64,000 nucleotides of DNA from Litoreibacter roseus (GCF_009811795.1 NZ_BLJE01000001.1:1116001-1180000), one strand, 5' to 3'. Positions 42,814-52,269 are shown, counted from the stretch's first letter. Notes: generated by a model from the letters alone, not told the origin. Program-made: numbers and translations.

Positions 42814-44319
42814 ATGGAAATTTTTGTCGGCCTCGCAACAGTTCTCACTGACCCCATTCTGATGGGATGGGTTTTTGCCGCCGCTGTTGTGGGCATGGTC
42901 GTCGGGGCCATTCCGGGGCTAACGGCATCCGCTGCAATTGCAATGCTCCTGCCACTCACGTTCTACATGGAGCCTCTGCCCGCCTTGGCGTTTCTTTATG
43001 TCATCGGCAAGTCGGGCAGGTACGGCGGTTCAATCGCCGCGATCCTCTTCAATACACCCGGCACCGCCGCATCTGCAGCGACACAGATCGACGGTTATCC
43101 GCTGGCCCGTCAGGGCAAGGCGGGAAAGGCGATGAAGGTTGCAACCATCTCATCGGTCATCGGGGATTTTGTTGGGGAAATCCTTTTGATTGTGGGCGTT
43201 GCGTGGATCGCGGCGATTGCCCTGAAACTTGGCCCGCCGGAGCTGTTTACCGTATATTTTGCGGCCTTCATCGTGATCGGATCCGTGATTGGGAAATCCG
43301 TGACGCGCGGGCTGGCCTCGGCAGCGTTGGGTGTTCTGATTAATATGATTGGACTTGATCCAATCAGCTCCACCGAGCGGTTCACCTTCGGAAGTTTTGA
43401 TCTGACAAACGGGATCGGCCTTGTGCCTCTGATGATCGGGATTTTCGTCTTGGGTGAGGTTTTCGCGCAGATCGAAGAGCGAGGAAAGACCGCAGAGATG
43501 GTGCCGGATGGGGACGACGCCGCGCGAAACGGTCTGACATGGGCTGAGTACAAACCCTGTATGCCCCATGTGATCCGGTCTTCCTTCATCGGCTCCTTCA
43601 TCGGCATGCTGCCGGGACTGGGCTCCGCCATCGCGGCCTTTGTGGCATATGGCGAAGGTAAACGGCGCGCAAAGAACCCGGAGGAGTGGGGCAAGGGCGC
43701 GCTGGAGGGCATTGCCGCACCGGAATCTGCAAACAACGCGGTCAGCGGTCCATCCATGGCGCCCCTTTTAACCTTGGGCATCCCCGGATCAACCATCGGC
43801 GCGATCTTGATTGGGGTCTTCCTGATCCACGGAATCCAGATCGGGCCAACCCTGTTTCTGACCTCCCGCGATCTGATCTATGCGCTCTTCGCGTGCGGTC
43901 TTATCGGCATCGTCATGTACGGCGTTATCGGCTATTATGGTGCGGCTTATGTGGGGCGGTTTATCACCCGTATCCCGACCCAAGTTCTCTATCCAATTAT
44001 CTTTCTGACATCTTTCATCGCCGCCTATACGTCCCGCGGAAACCTCTTTGATGTCTACGTGATGGTGGCTGCGGGCTTTTTGGGCTGGGGTATGCGCAAG
44101 CTCGACTTCAATCCTGCGGCATTTGTCATTTCTTTCGTTCTCGCTGGCGGGGCGGAGGAGACATTTCGCCAAGCACTTCTGCTGTCGGACAACGGCGTTC
44201 TGATTTTCGTGACCCGACCGATCGCGCTTTTGTTCCTGCTGCTGGGATTTGCTGCGCTGGCCGTGCGGGTGCGAAGCCTGAATCGTCAGGCGCGCGCAAA
44301 TGCGCTGAGGGATGCCTAA
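42814..44319 (+). CDS. Tripartite tricarboxylate transporter large permease TctA, first
   Basis: A 501-residue permease with about 12 helices. The paired TctA motifs are GAIPGLTASAAIAMLLPLTF and GMLPGLGSAIAAFVAYGEGK, and the segment GIAAPESANNAVSGPSMAPLL is a family mark. It forms the sodium- or proton-coupled channel with TctB and takes substrate from TctC. It is followed after one base by the CoA-transferase gene, which ties import to CoA activation. Confidence 0.95.
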   Translation: MEIFVGLATVLTDPILMGWVFAAAVVGMVVGAIPGLTASAAIAMLLPLTFYMEPLPALAFLYVIGKSGRYGGSIAAILFNTPGTAASAATQIDGYPLARQGKAGKAMKVATISSVIGDFVGEILLIVGVAWIAAIALKLGPPELFTVYFAAFIVIGSVIGKSVTRGLASAALGVLINMIGLDPISSTERFTFGSFDLTNGIGLVPLMIGIFVLGEVFAQIEERGKTAEMVPDGDDAARNGLTWAEYKPCMPHVIRSSFIGSFIGMLPGLGSAIAAFVAYGEGKRRAKNPEEWGKGALEGIAAPESANNAVSGPSMAPLLTLGIPGSTIGAILIGVFLIHGIQIGPTLFLTSRDLIYALFACGLIGIVMYGVIGYYGAAYVGRFITRIPTQVLYPIIFLTSFIAAYTSRGNLFDVYVMVAAGFLGWGMRKLDFNPAAFVISFVLAGGAEETFRQALLLSDNGVLIFVTRPIALLFLLLGFAALAVRVRSLNRQARANALRDA

Positions 44320-44320
44320 A

Positions 44321-45535
44321 ATGAGTGGTCCGTTAAAGAGTATCCGTGTGATTGACTGGACCCACGTGTTGGCGGGGCCGGCCTGTTCCTATTTTCTGGG
44401 ACAACTCGGGGCCGAGGTCATCAAGATCGAACATCCAGGCCATGGTGACGCGATGCGCCACCGGGGCGGCACCGACAAGGCGCGCGCTGCGCAAGGGATG
44501 AGCACAGCCTATCTGACCCAGGGGGCCGGTAAGACGTCCATCGCCGTGGATCTGGGGCGGCCACGCGGGCGCGAGGTGTTTGAACGACTTTTGAAATCGG
44601 CGGATGTTCTGGTCGAAAATCACCGGCCTTCGACGCTGGACCGGTTGAACCTGTCGGAGGCGCAAACCCGTGCGATCAATCCGCAGCTTATTCATTGCGC
44701 GATGACAGGGTATGGGCGGGCAAACGATATGGCTGATGTCCCTGCCTACGATATCAACATTCAGGCAATCTGCGGTTTGATGGATTTGACCGGAACTGCA
44801 GATACTGGCCCGATCAGGACAGGCGCGCCCATAATCGATTACGCTACGGCCCTGTCGGGGGCGTTTGCAGTGACCGCTGCGTTGTATCAACGCGCGCAGA
44901 CGGGCGAAGGCGCCTTCGTTGACGTATCCATGCTGGAGACCGCGTTGACGTTGATGAGTTCCACCGTCACCGATTTTCGTTTGACCGGTACTGTTCCGAA
45001 GCCGCGTGGAAATGCAGCCAACAGCAGATCTCCGGCAGCCGGGACGTTTGCGTGCCGAACCGGCCACATAAGCCTCGGAGTGAATGAAGAGCGTCAGTTT
45101 GTTGCGCTGGCCGAGGCTTTGGGTCAGGCCAATTGGCTGCGCGATCCCCGGTTCGCCGAAAGAGTGGCGCGCGACGAGAATGCAGCAGCGCTTGGGGATG
45201 AGATCGCAGCGGTTTTGGTGACCCGCGACGCGGAGGAGTGGGAGCCACGGCTCAGCCACCATGGCGTACCCGCGGCTCGGCTGCGTAGTTTGCCAGAGGC
45301 GCTCGATTTGCCGCCGGTCCACCAACGCGGTTATCTTTCGGACGCTCCCGACACCACCGGCGCGGCTCTGCCGTTTGAGATAGATGGCACTCGCGAGATC
45401 GCAGCCGGACCGTCCCCCGCCTTGGGCGCGGACACTGTCGCAATTTTGCGTGATCTCGGGTACGATACGTCGGAAATTGAAGCGCTCGGCGAAGACGGCG
45501 CTGTGGACCGCGTAGAACCTGCAACTGTTGGGTGA
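44321..45535 (+). CDS. Class III CoA-transferase (CaiB/BaiF family), first
   Basis: A 404-residue CoA-transferase. The opening IRVIDWTHVLAGPACSYFLGQLGAEVIKIEHP is the CoA-binding start of the family, and D in PAYDINIQAICG is the likely catalytic aspartate. The ATG at 44321 is preferred over 44312 because GAGG lies ten bases before it. With the next gene it forms a tandem pair that could be a heterodimer, as in some dicarboxylate CoA-transferases. The likely reaction is moving CoA from succinyl- or acetyl-CoA to the imported acid. Confidence 0.92.
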   Translation: MSGPLKSIRVIDWTHVLAGPACSYFLGQLGAEVIKIEHPGHGDAMRHRGGTDKARAAQGMSTAYLTQGAGKTSIAVDLGRPRGREVFERLLKSADVLVENHRPSTLDRLNLSEAQTRAINPQLIHCAMTGYGRANDMADVPAYDINIQAICGLMDLTGTADTGPIRTGAPIIDYATALSGAFAVTAALYQRAQTGEGAFVDVSMLETALTLMSSTVTDFRLTGTVPKPRGNAANSRSPAAGTFACRTGHISLGVNEERQFVALAEALGQANWLRDPRFAERVARDENAAALGDEIAAVLVTRDAEEWEPRLSHHGVPAARLRSLPEALDLPPVHQRGYLSDAPDTTGAALPFEIDGTREIAAGPSPALGADTVAILRDLGYDTSEIEALGEDGAVDRVEPATVG

Positions 45536-45568
45536 CTGTCGCGTGCATATTCGTTATGCCCAGATGTG

Positions 45569-46795
45569 ATGATACCTGACGACCCAAACCCCGCCGATTT
45601 TGACCCGTCCAAACCGCTTAGCGGTATCCGAGTTCTCGACCTGACGAATGTTCTATCGGGTCCGTTCGCGTGCCATCAACTGGCACATCTTGGCGCGGAT
45701 GTGATCAAGATCGAACGACCCGGCAGCGGTGATCTGGCCAGACAGCTTGGTGCTGATCCAGATCTCAATGCCAAGAATATGGGCGTATCTTTTCTGGCGC
45801 AGAACGCTGGTAAGGCGTCCGTTTGCCTGAACCTGAAAGATGCGCGCGGTGTGGAGCTGCTTAAACGGTTGGCAGCCGAGGCCGATGTGCTCGTGGAAAA
45901 CTACCGCCCCGGCGTTATGGAGCGGCTTGGTGTCGGTGCGGAGACGTTGCGCGCTGTAAACCCGCAATTGATCTATTGCGCGATTTCCGGCTTCGGTCAG
46001 GATGGTCCGTGGAAAGATCGACCGGCTTATGACCAGATCGTTCAGGGTCTGGCGGGGGTGATGTCGGTTACCGGAGCGCCGGACGGTGATCCATTACGCG
46101 TGGGCTTTCCAATCGCCGACACCGTGGGCGGTTTGACAGCAGCATTCGCAATCACCGCAGCACTGAATGCACCCAAGCGGGGCTGCGTTATTGACGTCTC
46201 AATGTTGGAAGCCACGCTTTCCACGATGGCGTGGGCAATCTCAAACTTTCTCATAGCGGGGGTTGCTCCTCAGCAATTCGGCAATGAGAATCCGACCTCC
46301 GCCCCGTCCGGTGCGTTCCGAGCGGCGGACGGGTTTCTCAACATTGCAGCGAACAAGGATCAGCAGTGGACGGCGCTTGCGCAGCATCTGGGTCGCGACG
46401 ATTTGCTGATCCGTCCCGATTTCGCCACCCGTGAAGATCGCAAGCGCAATCGCCTGGTTCTGCGGGCCGAGCTAGAGACCGTTCTGGTCACCAGACCTGC
46501 GGCCGACTGGGCGCGGGAACTGAACGACGTGGGCGTCCCCGCAGGGGCAATCATGACCGTACCTGACATTCTCAGTCATTCCCAAATAACGGAGCGCGGG
46601 TTTCTGGCCACCTATCAGTCCGATAGCCTGGACATGCCAATCCGGGCCGTGCGGACCGGGATCAAGATGAACGATGCTGCACCTCACGTCGCCGATGCGC
46701 CGCCAGCTTTGGGGGCGGATACGGCACGTATCCTTGGCGCCATCGGAGTGTCAGAGGCAGACCTGAAAGACCTGAAGGCCGGAGGGGTAATATGA
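45569..46795 (+). CDS. Class III CoA-transferase (CaiB/BaiF family), second
   Basis: A 408-residue paralogue of the preceding gene, with IRVLDLTNVLSGPFACHQLA, GADVIKIERPGSGDLARQLG and the candidate catalytic aspartate in PAYDQIVQGLAGVMSVTG. A GTG three bases upstream is the alternative start. Its stop overlaps the start of the citrate-synthase-like gene by 4 bases, so CoA transfer and cleavage are probably made together. Confidence 0.93.
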   Translation: MIPDDPNPADFDPSKPLSGIRVLDLTNVLSGPFACHQLAHLGADVIKIERPGSGDLARQLGADPDLNAKNMGVSFLAQNAGKASVCLNLKDARGVELLKRLAAEADVLVENYRPGVMERLGVGAETLRAVNPQLIYCAISGFGQDGPWKDRPAYDQIVQGLAGVMSVTGAPDGDPLRVGFPIADTVGGLTAAFAITAALNAPKRGCVIDVSMLEATLSTMAWAISNFLIAGVAPQQFGNENPTSAPSGAFRAADGFLNIAANKDQQWTALAQHLGRDDLLIRPDFATREDRKRNRLVLRAELETVLVTRPAADWARELNDVGVPAGAIMTVPDILSHSQITERGFLATYQSDSLDMPIRAVRTGIKMNDAAPHVADAPPALGADTARILGAIGVSEADLKDLKAGGVI

Positions 46796-47571
46796 GTGAC
46801 GTCAGCGACTGGTGGACGACGGGCATCATCGATATGGAACCTGGGCGGATAGATATCCGCGGTCGGCCCATTCAGGAATTGATCGGCGAGGTCAGTTTCG
46901 CGCAGATGATTTGGCTGATGCTCAGGGGTGATCTGCCGTCCAAAGGACAAGCGCAGTTGCTGGAAGCGGCATTGGTCGCCGCCGTCGATCACGGACCACA
47001 GGCCCCTTCGATCGCCGCGGCGCGGATGGCCGTGACCTGCGGGCTTGATCTCAACAATGCGATGGCGAGTGCGGTAAACATGCTGGGTGACGTCCATGGC
47101 GGTGCGGGGGAACAGGCGGTGCACATGTTTCGGCAGATAGATCAAGATGGTGATCTGGACGCAACTCTCGCTTCATGGCGTTTCGCGCATGGCAAATACA
47201 TTCCGGGCTTCGGCCACAGGTTTCATAAACCAACCGACCCGCGCGCGCCGCGCCTTCTGGCGCTGGTCGGAGAGGCGGTGACGGCAGGTGTTTGCGATGG
47301 CCGGTTCGCGCAGATCGCCATACGATTGGAACGCCAGCTGGCAGAGGACGCAGGTCGCCCCATCCCGATGAACATCGATGGTGCCACCGCCGTTATTTTC
47401 GCCGAGCTGGGGTTCGCCCCTGAACTGGCCCGAGGCATCTTCTGCCTATCGCGGTCTGTGGGCATTCTGGCCCATGCGTGGGAGCAGAGCCAGCAAGGCG
47501 GGCGCAACAAGGGACCAACGCCCCCGGGCTACCGTTGGACCTATAAAGCGGATGACCCGAACCCTTCATAA
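46792..47571 (+). CDS. Short citrate-synthase-family lyase (citryl-CoA lyase type)
   Basis: A 259-residue protein, about 60 percent of normal citrate synthase length. The three catalytic positions are kept: H in GDVHGGAGEQ, H in PGFGHRFHKPTDPRA and D in NIDGATAVIFAELG. The N-terminal large-domain helices and the usual start are missing, as in stand-alone citryl-CoA lyases. With two CoA-transferases and two carboxylate importers beside it, it likely cleaves a CoA thioester of the imported hydroxy-acid into acetyl-CoA and a keto-acid. Confidence 0.9.
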   Translation: MSDVSDWWTTGIIDMEPGRIDIRGRPIQELIGEVSFAQMIWLMLRGDLPSKGQAQLLEAALVAAVDHGPQAPSIAAARMAVTCGLDLNNAMASAVNMLGDVHGGAGEQAVHMFRQIDQDGDLDATLASWRFAHGKYIPGFGHRFHKPTDPRAPRLLALVGEAVTAGVCDGRFAQIAIRLERQLAEDAGRPIPMNIDGATAVIFAELGFAPELARGIFCLSRSVGILAHAWEQSQQGGRNKGPTPPGYRWTYKADDPNPS

Positions 47572-47633
47572 GTCTGGACAATTTGGCGCGAGATATGCCA
47601 GTCCTGCGCTCGACAATCTGTCATATTTGACCC

Positions 47634-47651
47634 TGCGCCATCTGCGGCGCA
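47634..47651. repeat. Hairpin in leader of second tctC
   Basis: TGCGCC, six bases, GGCGCA is a perfect inverted repeat in the 113-base gap before the second tctC gene. No T tract follows. Together with the hairpin before the first tctC it suggests processed or stabilised leaders for the highly expressed binding proteins. Confidence 0.45.
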
Positions 47652-47684
47652 TCATATTGAAAATGTTCCATCCGGAGGTTCCTC

Positions 47685-48647
47685 ATGAACATATCCATTC
47701 GCGCGCTCGGTCTGAGCGCGTTTCTCACCCTCAGTGCAGGCGCCGTCAGTGCTGCCGAGTGCATCGCGCCAGCGAACCCAGGGGGCGGATGGGACTTCAC
47801 ATGCCGCCAAATCGGCAAAATTTTGTATACACTGGGCGAAGTTGATAGCCCTGTTCAGGTGACCAACATGGCTGGCGGCGGCGGCGGCCTTGCCTTTGGC
47901 CACGTCGTGAATGAGCGCAACACGGACGAGGACCTCATCGTGGCGGCGTCTTCGGCAACGGCAACACGGCTTGCGCAGAACGCATTCGGCGGCCTGACAG
48001 CTGATCAGGTTCGCTTTGTCGGCGCCATTGGTGCGGATCCGGGTGTGATCGTCGTGGCCGACGATAGCCCGTATCAGTCCCTCAACGAATTGGTTGATGC
48101 GATCAAGGCCGATCCCGGCTCGGTCGCGTTCGCAGGCGGTTCCGCGGCCGGTGGGTTTGATCATCTCAAGGTCCTTCAGGTCCTGAAAGAGGCGGGCTTC
48201 GATGACATTCGCAAGATCAAATATATCGGCGTCGATGGCGGTGCGGACGCAATCACACAGACCGTCGGCGGGTTCACCCAAGCAATGACCGGCGATATGT
48301 CCGAGATCGTGGGCTTCCTGAAAGCTGGCGAAGTGCGTGCCCTTGCTGTCTTGACCCAAGACCGGGTGCCTGGTTTTGAAGATGTCCCAACGGCCAAGGA
48401 ACAAGGTTTCGATGTCGTCGCCGTGAACTGGCGTGGTCTTTACGTGCCCAAAGACATCTCGGACGAGGCATTCAACGCATGGGCGGACAAACTTCTGAAC
48501 GTGGCAAACAGCAGCGAATGGAAGGCCGCAATGGAGGCAAACGGCCTGGCGCCCTTCACTATGGTTGGCGATCAGTTCCAGAATTGGGTTAATACCGTCG
48601 TGGCATCCGTAGAGGCACTCAGCCGCGAAATCGGTGTGATCCAATAG
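47685..48647 (+). CDS. Tripartite tricarboxylate transporter binding protein (TctC), second
   Basis: A 320-residue binding protein with Sec signal (MNISIRALGLSAFLTLSAGA). The mature start ECIAPANPGGGWDFTCR, with two cysteines that may form a disulfide, is characteristic of the true tricarboxylate TctC branch, unlike the first tctC in this window. Later motifs are VTNMAGGGGGLAFGHVVN and FAGGSAAGGFDHLKVL. It starts a second complete tctCBA set. Citrate or a similar acid is a reasonable ligand guess. Confidence 0.93.
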   Translation: MNISIRALGLSAFLTLSAGAVSAAECIAPANPGGGWDFTCRQIGKILYTLGEVDSPVQVTNMAGGGGGLAFGHVVNERNTDEDLIVAASSATATRLAQNAFGGLTADQVRFVGAIGADPGVIVVADDSPYQSLNELVDAIKADPGSVAFAGGSAAGGFDHLKVLQVLKEAGFDDIRKIKYIGVDGGADAITQTVGGFTQAMTGDMSEIVGFLKAGEVRALAVLTQDRVPGFEDVPTAKEQGFDVVAVNWRGLYVPKDISDEAFNAWADKLLNVANSSEWKAAMEANGLAPFTMVGDQFQNWVNTVVASVEALSREIGVIQ

Positions 48648-48656
48648 GGCACGACA

Positions 48657-49100
48657 ATGCTGCACTCTGACCGCGTCTTCGGACTGGTCGTAATTCTTGT
48701 GGCGCTCGCATACATCGCGAGCGCCCTTCAAATCCAGACAAGTTTCATGTCCGACCCTGTCGGGTCCAAGACCTTCCCGATGCTAGTGGGGGCTGTCGCT
48801 GCGATTTGCGGTGGGACTATGGTCTTCCGCCCCGGTGAAGACGCCCATTGGCCAGCCCTGCGAACCTTACTCTCTCTGGTGCTTTCGGTCATCGTGATGG
48901 TCGTCTACGCCTATAGCCTGAAACCCTTGGGCTTTCTTATCCCGACCGCGGTGACGGCGGCGATCCTCAGCTACCAAATCTCACCGCGCCCGGTTTTTGC
49001 AATTCTGACGGGCGTAGGTTTATCTGTTGGTCTTTTCCTTCTGTTCAAATACGCGCTGGACCTTGGGCTCGTACCGTTTCCCAAGATGAGCGCGGGCTGA
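48657..49100 (+). CDS. Tripartite tricarboxylate transporter small membrane subunit TctB, second
   Basis: A 147-residue four-helix protein. FMSDPVGSKTFPMLVGAVAAI and the final hydrophobic stretch ending LVPFPKMSAG fit TctB. It lies nine bases after tctC and four bases before tctA. Confidence 0.88.
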   Translation: MLHSDRVFGLVVILVALAYIASALQIQTSFMSDPVGSKTFPMLVGAVAAICGGTMVFRPGEDAHWPALRTLLSLVLSVIVMVVYAYSLKPLGFLIPTAVTAAILSYQISPRPVFAILTGVGLSVGLFLLFKYALDLGLVPFPKMSAG

Positions 49101-49104
49101 ACAG

Positions 49105-50610
49105 ATGGAGCTTCTGTCCAATCTCGCCCTTGGCTTTAGTATCGCGCTGTCGCCGACGACACTGTTTCTCGCGGTCATCGGTTGTTTTCTGGGAACGATC
49201 ATCGGCTCCCTTCCGGGGCTCGGACCCTCCAACGGCGTCGCTATTCTGATCCCGCTGACTTTTTCGCTGGGCTTCGACGCGACTGCGGCTCTTGTTCTGA
49301 TGACATCAGTCTACTACGGCGCGATGTATGGCGGGCGTATCTCGTCCATCCTGCTGAACATTCCGGGCGACGAGCCTGCGCTGATGACCACGCTGGATGG
49401 GTATCCGATGGCCAAGCAGGGCAGGGCGGGGGATGCCTTAGTTCTATCCGGCGTGGCGTCGTTTGTCGGTGCGTTCCTGGCGACGATCGGTTTGATGCTG
49501 CTCGCCCCCGTTCTGGCGCAGGTTGCCTATCTCTTTGGTCCTGCGGAGTATTTCGCCCTCTATCTTCTGGCCTTTTCCACGTTGGGTGGCATTGCATCCA
49601 ACAATCAGGCCAAAGCCGCGCTTGCGTCATGTATTGGCCTGGCGATTGCGATGATCGGGCTGGACAACAATACCGGCATGCCGCGGTTCACCTTCGGCAA
49701 TCTGCACTTGATGGATGGCGTCGACTTCCTTGTCGCAATTGTCGGCCTGTTCGCGGTGGCGGAAGTCTTCATTTTCATCGAAAGTCACGGGAAGGGATCT
49801 TCCATAGGCGTGAAGCTGGAGAAAGTCCGGATCCCGTTCCGCGATATTAAGAACTCGTTCTGGACAATGATCCGCGCAAGCGGTGTCGGCTTTGTGGCGG
49901 GCGTGCTTCCGGGGGCGGGGGCATCCCTTGGATCGTTCCTTGCCTATATGTCCGAGAAATCACTGGCCGGGCCGAAGGGCGGTTTTGGGACCGGCGTGCC
50001 GCGTGGTGTGGCCGCACCAGAGGCTGGCAATAACGCAGCTGCAGGGGGCGCCCTTGTACCGATGTTGACCTTGGGCGTGCCGGGTTCTGGCACCACGGCG
50101 GTGCTGCTCGCCCTTTTGATGACCCTGAACATCACGCCGGGGCCAACGCTCTTTACAGACAGGCCGGATGTTGTCTGGGGGCTGATTGCCTCCCTGCTTA
50201 TCGCGAATTTCGTGTTGCTCGCAATGAACGTCCCGATGGTGAAAGTCTTTGTTCGGGTCCTGTCGGTGCCGCCCGCAATTTTGCTGCCTGGCGTCACGAT
50301 GATCTCCTTTGTCGGGATCTATTCCCTCACCGGCAGCTATTTCGACCTGCTGCTTATGGTGGGGTTCGGGGTGATCGGCTACGTATTCCGCAAGCTGGAT
50401 GTGCCGACGGTGCCGATCATTTTGGGCATCCTTCTGGGCAAGCATATGGAGGACGCGTTGCGCCGGGCCATGGTGCTGTCAGACGGAGACGCCTCGTACC
50501 TATTTTCCTCTGGCATCGCCATCACGCTGTGGATCGCTGCCGTGCTTGGCTTCTTCGCGCCGATCTTCGTGCGGCGGTATCTCAGAAAACCCGCTGCTGT
50601 GAGTGATTGA
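49105..50610 (+). CDS. Tripartite tricarboxylate transporter large permease TctA, second
   Basis: A 501-residue permease with the same two TctA motifs as the first copy: GSLPGLGPSNGVAILIPLTF and GVLPGAGASLGSFLAYMSEK, then GVAAPEAGNNAAAGGALVPM. It clearly differs in sequence from the first TctA, so the pair is not a recent duplication. Its stop shares one base with the DUF1446 gene start. Confidence 0.95.
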   Translation: MELLSNLALGFSIALSPTTLFLAVIGCFLGTIIGSLPGLGPSNGVAILIPLTFSLGFDATAALVLMTSVYYGAMYGGRISSILLNIPGDEPALMTTLDGYPMAKQGRAGDALVLSGVASFVGAFLATIGLMLLAPVLAQVAYLFGPAEYFALYLLAFSTLGGIASNNQAKAALASCIGLAIAMIGLDNNTGMPRFTFGNLHLMDGVDFLVAIVGLFAVAEVFIFIESHGKGSSIGVKLEKVRIPFRDIKNSFWTMIRASGVGFVAGVLPGAGASLGSFLAYMSEKSLAGPKGGFGTGVPRGVAAPEAGNNAAAGGALVPMLTLGVPGSGTTAVLLALLMTLNITPGPTLFTDRPDVVWGLIASLLIANFVLLAMNVPMVKVFVRVLSVPPAILLPGVTMISFVGIYSLTGSYFDLLLMVGFGVIGYVFRKLDVPTVPIILGILLGKHMEDALRRAMVLSDGDASYLFSSGIAITLWIAAVLGFFAPIFVRRYLRKPAAVSD

Positions 50611-51971
50611 TGGTCAAGGTTCTTGTTCCGTCGGGCGCTTTGGGACTGGGCTACGATCCGGTCGCACTAAAGCGTGGGATCGCGGCAAACCCCGATCTTA
50701 TTGCGATTGACGGCGGATCGACGGACAGCGGGCCGTTCTATTTGGGCGAAGGGGTGTCGAAATATGCGCGGGCCTCGACCAAGAAGGAATGGGCCGGTCT
50801 GATTGTCGCGCGACAGGCGGCTGGCGTCCCGCTTGTGATTGGAACGGCCGGGACGTGCGGCGCGGGACGCGCTGTCGATTGGCTGGTGGACATCACAGAC
50901 GAAATTCTGCGCGAGACGGGGACCTCGGCGCGGGTCGCTGTGCTGAAATCTGATCAGAGTGCGCGCCATTTAAAAGCGTCTCTTGCACAGGGTCACATCA
51001 CACCGTTGCAGCCAGCGCCGGATATCTCTGAGGCTCTGCTGGACGCCTGCAGCAATATCGTGGCGCTTGCAGGGGCGGAGCAGATCAACGCCGCCTTGGA
51101 CACTGGCGCGGACATCGTCATCGCGGGCCGGACGACGGACACGGCTATTATCGCAGCGCTTCCACTTGCCAGAGGATGCCATGCGGGCGCGGCATGGCAC
51201 GGCGCCAAGATTGGTGAATGCGGCGCGCTTTGCGCGACCAATCCCCAGTCCGGGGTCATCATGCTGGAGTTCGACGCCGAGGGGTTTACTGTGACCCCGC
51301 TTGCGGACGGAGCCTACGCCTCGCCACATACCGTGTCGGCCCACATGCTTTATGAAAACAGCGATCCGTTCCTTCTGTATGAACCTGGCGGGCATCTGGA
51401 TGTGACCGATGCCCGGTACACGGCGCTGGATGAACGACGTGTGCGGGTCGAGGGCTCAAGGTGGGTGCCATCAGACCGCTATACCGTAAAGCTCGAAGGG
51501 GCACGTATCGCGGGGTATCAGACCATCCTGATGGCACTGATCCGCGACCCACGTTACGTGGCGGCGTCTGATCATTGGTGTGCGGATGTTTCTGAGAAAT
51601 GCAGCCAGAAAGTTTCTGACCGTTTGGCTCTGGCGCCCGACGCATTTCATATTGAGCTGCGTCAGATCGGTAAGAATGCGACGCTTGGTGCCTTGGAGAC
51701 CGCGATCGGTGATCCGGTTGAACTGGGCATTCTTGCAATCATCACAGCTGACACTCAAGACATCGCCGTCGAGATAGGGAAGCTGTTAAACCCGTACCTG
51801 CTGCACCATCCCCTCACATCGGGCGAAGAGCAGCCAAGCTTCGCGTTTCCGTTCTCGCCCCCGGAAATTGATCGCGGGCCGCTTTGGGAATTTTGCCTCA
51901 ATCATGTTTTGACCCTGCAGGACCCAATGGACGGGTTCGATCTGCAGGTGCTGGAGCTTGGTCTTGACTGA
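50610..51971 (+). CDS. AtuA-like DUF1446 family protein
   Basis: A 453-residue protein starting MVKVLVPSGALGLGYDPVAL. IDGGSTDSGPFYLGEG, IVARQAAGVPLVIGTAGTCG and DIVIAGRTTDTAII are DUF1446/AtuA markers. AtuA belongs to acyclic terpene use in Pseudomonas, where its exact reaction is not settled; members elsewhere sit with acyl-CoA enzymes. Here it directly follows the second tctA and is paired with a DUF4387 gene. It probably handles an intermediate of the imported acid. Confidence 0.88.
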   Translation: MVKVLVPSGALGLGYDPVALKRGIAANPDLIAIDGGSTDSGPFYLGEGVSKYARASTKKEWAGLIVARQAAGVPLVIGTAGTCGAGRAVDWLVDITDEILRETGTSARVAVLKSDQSARHLKASLAQGHITPLQPAPDISEALLDACSNIVALAGAEQINAALDTGADIVIAGRTTDTAIIAALPLARGCHAGAAWHGAKIGECGALCATNPQSGVIMLEFDAEGFTVTPLADGAYASPHTVSAHMLYENSDPFLLYEPGGHLDVTDARYTALDERRVRVEGSRWVPSDRYTVKLEGARIAGYQTILMALIRDPRYVAASDHWCADVSEKCSQKVSDRLALAPDAFHIELRQIGKNATLGALETAIGDPVELGILAIITADTQDIAVEIGKLLNPYLLHHPLTSGEEQPSFAFPFSPPEIDRGPLWEFCLNHVLTLQDPMDGFDLQVLELGLD

Positions 51972-52269
51972 TCGCGTATCGGATATCGTCCAGAAGGTCA
52001 GGTCCAAGAACGCGGGGCCGTTCTGGGTGACACTTGATCTCTTTTGCGGCTCGGCGCCGGCGTTCGAGCGGATCACGCGGGGACTTTCAGATGAAAAGAT
52101 CGCTTCCCTGCTTGGGTTGGAATCCGGCGCGCTGAAGCGATTTGAGCTTCCAGATTTACACGTGCTGAAGTTCAGTGCGCCCCGTCCAGCGGTTCAAGGC
52201 ATCCGCGAAGACCGTGACATGCACGGCGCGGGATGGGCGGTCCTGATCGCCGAATTGGAAATCGATTGA
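51964..52269 (+). CDS. DUF4387 family protein
   Basis: A protein of about 101 residues with VRSKNAGPFWVTLDLFCGS, then LSDEKIASLLGL and FSAPRPAVQGIREDRDMHGA, all DUF4387 marks. This small domain is commonly encoded right after DUF1446, as here, and the two probably form one complex. Start is uncommon: TTG at 51964 is favoured because GGAG lies seven bases before it; TTG at 51958 is the alternative. It overlaps the DUF1446 gene by 8 bases. Confidence 0.82.
   Translation: MTDRVSDIVQKVRSKNAGPFWVTLDLFCGSAPAFERITRGLSDEKIASLLGLESGALKRFELPDLHVLKFSAPRPAVQGIREDRDMHGAGWAVLIAELEID

Noticed and set aside
49105-50610. Recent duplication of the tctCBA set
   Set aside because: The two TctA proteins share only family motifs and the two TctC proteins belong to different types, so they look separately acquired rather than duplicated.
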